Of a stretch of 7,811 nucleotides of DNA, positions 6,136-7,811 are shown in pieces. Numbering within the stretch: the first letter of the stretch is position 1; each line of letters starts with the position of its first letter. Origin of the DNA: Gemmatimonadaceae bacterium (lineage in GTDB: Bacteria; Gemmatimonadota; Gemmatimonadetes; Gemmatimonadales; Gemmatimonadaceae); NCBI GenBank assembly GCA_019689955.1, contig JADGGM010000117.1, forward strand, positions 1 to 7,811, written 5' to 3'. The translations under genes were made by a program, and so were the position numbers. The notes under the pieces were generated by a model. The model made no database searches. It was not told the DNA's origin and worked only from the letters and a program-made list of their open reading frames with translations.

Positions 6136-6501
6136 ATGCCCAGATACATGCTCATTGTCGGCGGCGCCGATCTCGACAAGCGGAGTGGGAACCCCGAGTT
6201 CCGCCCCCAGATGCTCGAGCGTTACATGGCTTGGCTGCGGGGCCTCACCGAGCGTGGTCAGTTCGTCGAGAGCCACAAGCTCTACGACCAGACCGGCCGG
6301 CGGCTGACGATCCGCGGCGGCGAGGTCATCGACGGCCCCTTCATCGAGTCGAAGGACGCGGTCGGCGGGATCTTCGTCATCGAGGCCGCGTCGCTCGACG
6401 AGGCAACCGACGCAGCGCGCGCGTGCCCCGGGCTCGACCTGCAGAACGGCTGGGTCGAAGTACGGCTCATCGAGGTGTCGCGCGTGGCGGCCACCCCGTG
6501 A
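6136..6501 (+). CDS. YciI/DGPF-domain protein, ECF sigma partner
   Basis: This 121-residue protein has the single ferredoxin-like YciI fold. The first strand is 'MPRYMLIVGG', a helix 'MLERYMAWLRGLTERGQ' (26-42) follows, then the family-naming DGPF at 66-69 in 'EVIDGPFIESKD', 'GGIFVIEAASLDEA' (77-90), CPGL (97-100) and the closing strand 'VEVRLIEV'. DGPF proteins are regularly encoded next to ECF42 sigma factors; their biochemical role is not known, and both enzyme and small-ligand sensor have been suggested for the fold. AGGAG at 6128-6132 precedes ATG 6136 by only three bases, a short spacing, with CGGAG at 6121-6125 as a second possible site. The stop TGA overlaps the GTG start of the sigma gene (GTGA), so the two proteins should be made in coupled amounts. 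Confidence 0.9.
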   Translation: MPRYMLIVGGADLDKRSGNPEFRPQMLERYMAWLRGLTERGQFVESHKLYDQTGRRLTIRGGEVIDGPFIESKDAVGGIFVIEAASLDEATDAARACPGLDLQNGWVEVRLIEVSRVAATP

Positions 6502-7793
6502 CGACCGTCGACCGCCCGGGCGGCGGCGGGCGTGGCGGCGGGCTCGGCCGCGGCGGCGGCGACCCGGGCGACGGTGTGCGAGCGGCGCTCGAGGAGCGGT
6601 TCCGGTCGAGCCACGCGCGGATCGTCGCCGCGCTCACGCGCCGCTTCGGCGCACGCCACTTCGCGCTCGTCGAGCAGGCGGTGCAGGAGGCGTACGTGCG
6701 CGCGCTCGGCCAGTGGACGGTGCACGGGCTCCCCGATGACGCCGAACGGTGGCTCGTGCGTGTCGCGCACAACGCGGCCGTCGACGCGCTCCGGCGCGAG
6801 CGATCTCACCTCACACTCGAGCGCGCGCACGATGTCTCCGAAGCGGACCCGCCGGCGTTCGACGCCGAGGACGAGGTACGGCTCATGTTCCTCTGCTGCG
6901 ACCCCTCGCTCTCCCGCGCCGCGCAGATCGCCCTCGTTGCAAACGTGGCGTTCGGCCTCACCGCTGCACAGATCGCGACCGCCTTCGTGAGCGACGAGCG
7001 CACGGTGGCGCAGCGCCTCGTGCGCGCAAAGCAGCGGCTTCGCGAGCGGGGAGTGCAGTTCGACGTCCCGGCCGCCGGCGCACTCCCCGAACGCCTCGCG
7101 GCCCTCCTCGACGTGCTCTACGTCGTCTTCGCGGAAGGGTACAGCCCGAGCGTCGGCGAGGAGGCAATCGACGATGGGCTGTGTCGCGAGGCGCTCCGTT
7201 TTGTGCGGCTGCTCACCTCACGCGACGACACGGGGTCGCCCGCCGCCTTCGCGCTCCACGCGCTGCTCTGCTTCCACGCCGCCCGCGCCCCGGCGCGCCT
7301 GGCCGACGACGGGAGCTTGCTCCTCCTGGCCGAACAGGACCGCACGCGATGGGATCGCGCGCTCATGGATGAAGCCTTCGGGTGCCTCTGCCGCGCCGGG
7401 ACCGGCGCGGAGCTCACCCGGTACCACCTCGAGGCGGGGATCGCGGCGTGCCACGCCGCGGCGCCGAGTTACGCGGCCACGGACTGGGGGCGCGTCGTCG
7501 AGATGTACGCCGTGCTGCGCGCTCGGTGGCCATCGCTCGTCGTCGACATCAACCACGCCCTGGCCGTCGCGATGTACGCCGGCACGCGCGCCGGCCTGGA
7601 CGAGTTGGATGCGATCCCGGAGCGCGACGTGCTCGCCCGCTACCCGTACGCGCTCGCGGCCTACGCCGATCTCCACGCGTCGCTGGGCAATCTCGACGAA
7701 GCGCGCCACTACCTCGACCGCGCGATCGCTCGCCAACCGGCGGCCGCGCAGGCCGCACTACTTCGCCGGAAGCGCGCCGCGCTGGACCGTTAG
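6498..7793 (+). CDS. ECF42-type RNA polymerase sigma factor with C-terminal TPR-like region
   Basis: A 431-residue sigma factor, much longer than the roughly 180-200 residues of a plain ECF. Sigma region 2 spans about 38-104 ('ARIVAALTRRFGARHFALVEQAVQEA', here 40-65, then 'WLVRVAHNAAVDALRRER'). Region 4 spans about 125-185 ('EDEVRLMFLCCDPSLSRAAQ', 'GLTAAQIATAF', 'TVAQRLVRAKQRLRERG'). A DUF6596-type segment follows at about 199-300 ('LLDVLYVVFAEGYSPSVGE', 'LCREALRFVRLL'), then a helical TPR-like tail at about 305-425 ('YALAAYADLHASLGNLDEAR', 'YLDRAIARQPAAAQAALLRR'). This architecture, with a DGPF neighbour and no anti-sigma gene in the window, is that of the ECF42 group, where the C-terminal extension is thought to control activity. 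The GTG at 6498 overlaps the YciI stop. A GTG at 6576 would remove the unusual Gly-rich N-terminus (residues 8-26), but it has no ribosome-binding site. Confidence 0.92.
   Translation: MTTVDRPGGGGRGGGLGRGGGDPGDGVRAALEERFRSSHARIVAALTRRFGARHFALVEQAVQEAYVRALGQWTVHGLPDDAERWLVRVAHNAAVDALRRERSHLTLERAHDVSEADPPAFDAEDEVRLMFLCCDPSLSRAAQIALVANVAFGLTAAQIATAFVSDERTVAQRLVRAKQRLRERGVQFDVPAAGALPERLAALLDVLYVVFAEGYSPSVGEEAIDDGLCREALRFVRLLTSRDDTGSPAAFALHALLCFHAARAPARLADDGSLLLLAEQDRTRWDRALMDEAFGCLCRAGTGAELTRYHLEAGIAACHAAAPSYAATDWGRVVEMYAVLRARWPSLVVDINHALAVAMYAGTRAGLDELDAIPERDVLARYPYALAAYADLHASLGNLDEARHYLDRAIARQPAAAQAALLRRKRAALDR
6515..6570 (+). repeat. GGC-rich low-complexity tract in the sigma gene start
   Basis: Bases 6515-6570 are almost all G and C, with runs of GGC and GGCGGG, bounded by the direct repeat CCCGGGCG (6515-6522 and 6563-6570). 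In the sigma frame they encode a Gly/Arg-rich stretch with 'GGGGRGGGLGRGGG' at residues 8-21. It lies ahead of the conserved region 2 and looks like a slippage-prone, poorly constrained extension. Confidence 0.6.
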
Positions 7794-7811
7794 TCCCACC
7801 CCTCCTCACCC

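Noticed and set aside
6231..6497. Upstream extension of the sigma frame into the YciI gene
   Set aside because: The extension runs out of frame through the DGPF protein and has no sigma-like sequence; the GTG at 6498 with a GTGA overlap explains the start.

Overview
The window is GC-rich bacterial chromosomal DNA with strong codon-position bias and tight gene packing: three stop/start overlaps of the ATGA or GTGA type and small intergenic gaps. The gene mix is a membrane-anchored MutS-like ATPase, a cysteine-free ArsC/Spx-fold protein, and a TPR-tailed ECF42-type sigma factor with a DGPF/YciI partner. Together with the GC content this suggests a soil-type high-GC bacterium. My impression, from recall only, is Gemmatimonadota or a similar phylum; there is no rRNA or other marker gene to prove it. 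No insertion sequence, tRNA, rRNA, CRISPR array or clear foreign island is visible.

Layout. Bases 1-484, minus strand: a small cysteine-free ArsC/Spx-like protein, then the first 45 residues of an ABC-F type ATPase that runs off the left edge; the two genes overlap by GTGA. Bases 485-555: a 71-base divergent intergenic region. Bases 556-2486, plus strand: a YheT-type alpha/beta hydrolase followed closely by an exported lipoprotein of the dienelactone hydrolase family. Bases 2526-4394: a 622-residue MutS-domain-V ATPase with two predicted pairs of membrane helices. Bases 4395-4624: a 230-base regulatory gap. Bases 4625-7793: a four-gene cassette encoding a VOC-fold protein, a tandem AHSA1/SRPBCC protein, a YciI/DGPF protein and an ECF42-type sigma factor with a long C-terminal helical/TPR region.

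The most interesting part is the last cassette. The sigma factor overlaps the DGPF gene by GTGA, and no anti-sigma gene lies within the window. The gap ahead of the first cassette gene contains TGTCGA, 17 bases, then CGTC. As I recall it, that is the promoter signature described for ECF42 sigma factors. This suggests the sigma factor transcribes its own operon, including the three small ligand-binding-fold proteins. The function of such cassettes is not established, and the effector roles of the VOC, AHSA1 and YciI proteins are inference. The other items worth a second look are the ArsC-fold protein that has lost both active-site cysteines and the membrane-tethered MutS relative, which lacks a mismatch-recognition domain.
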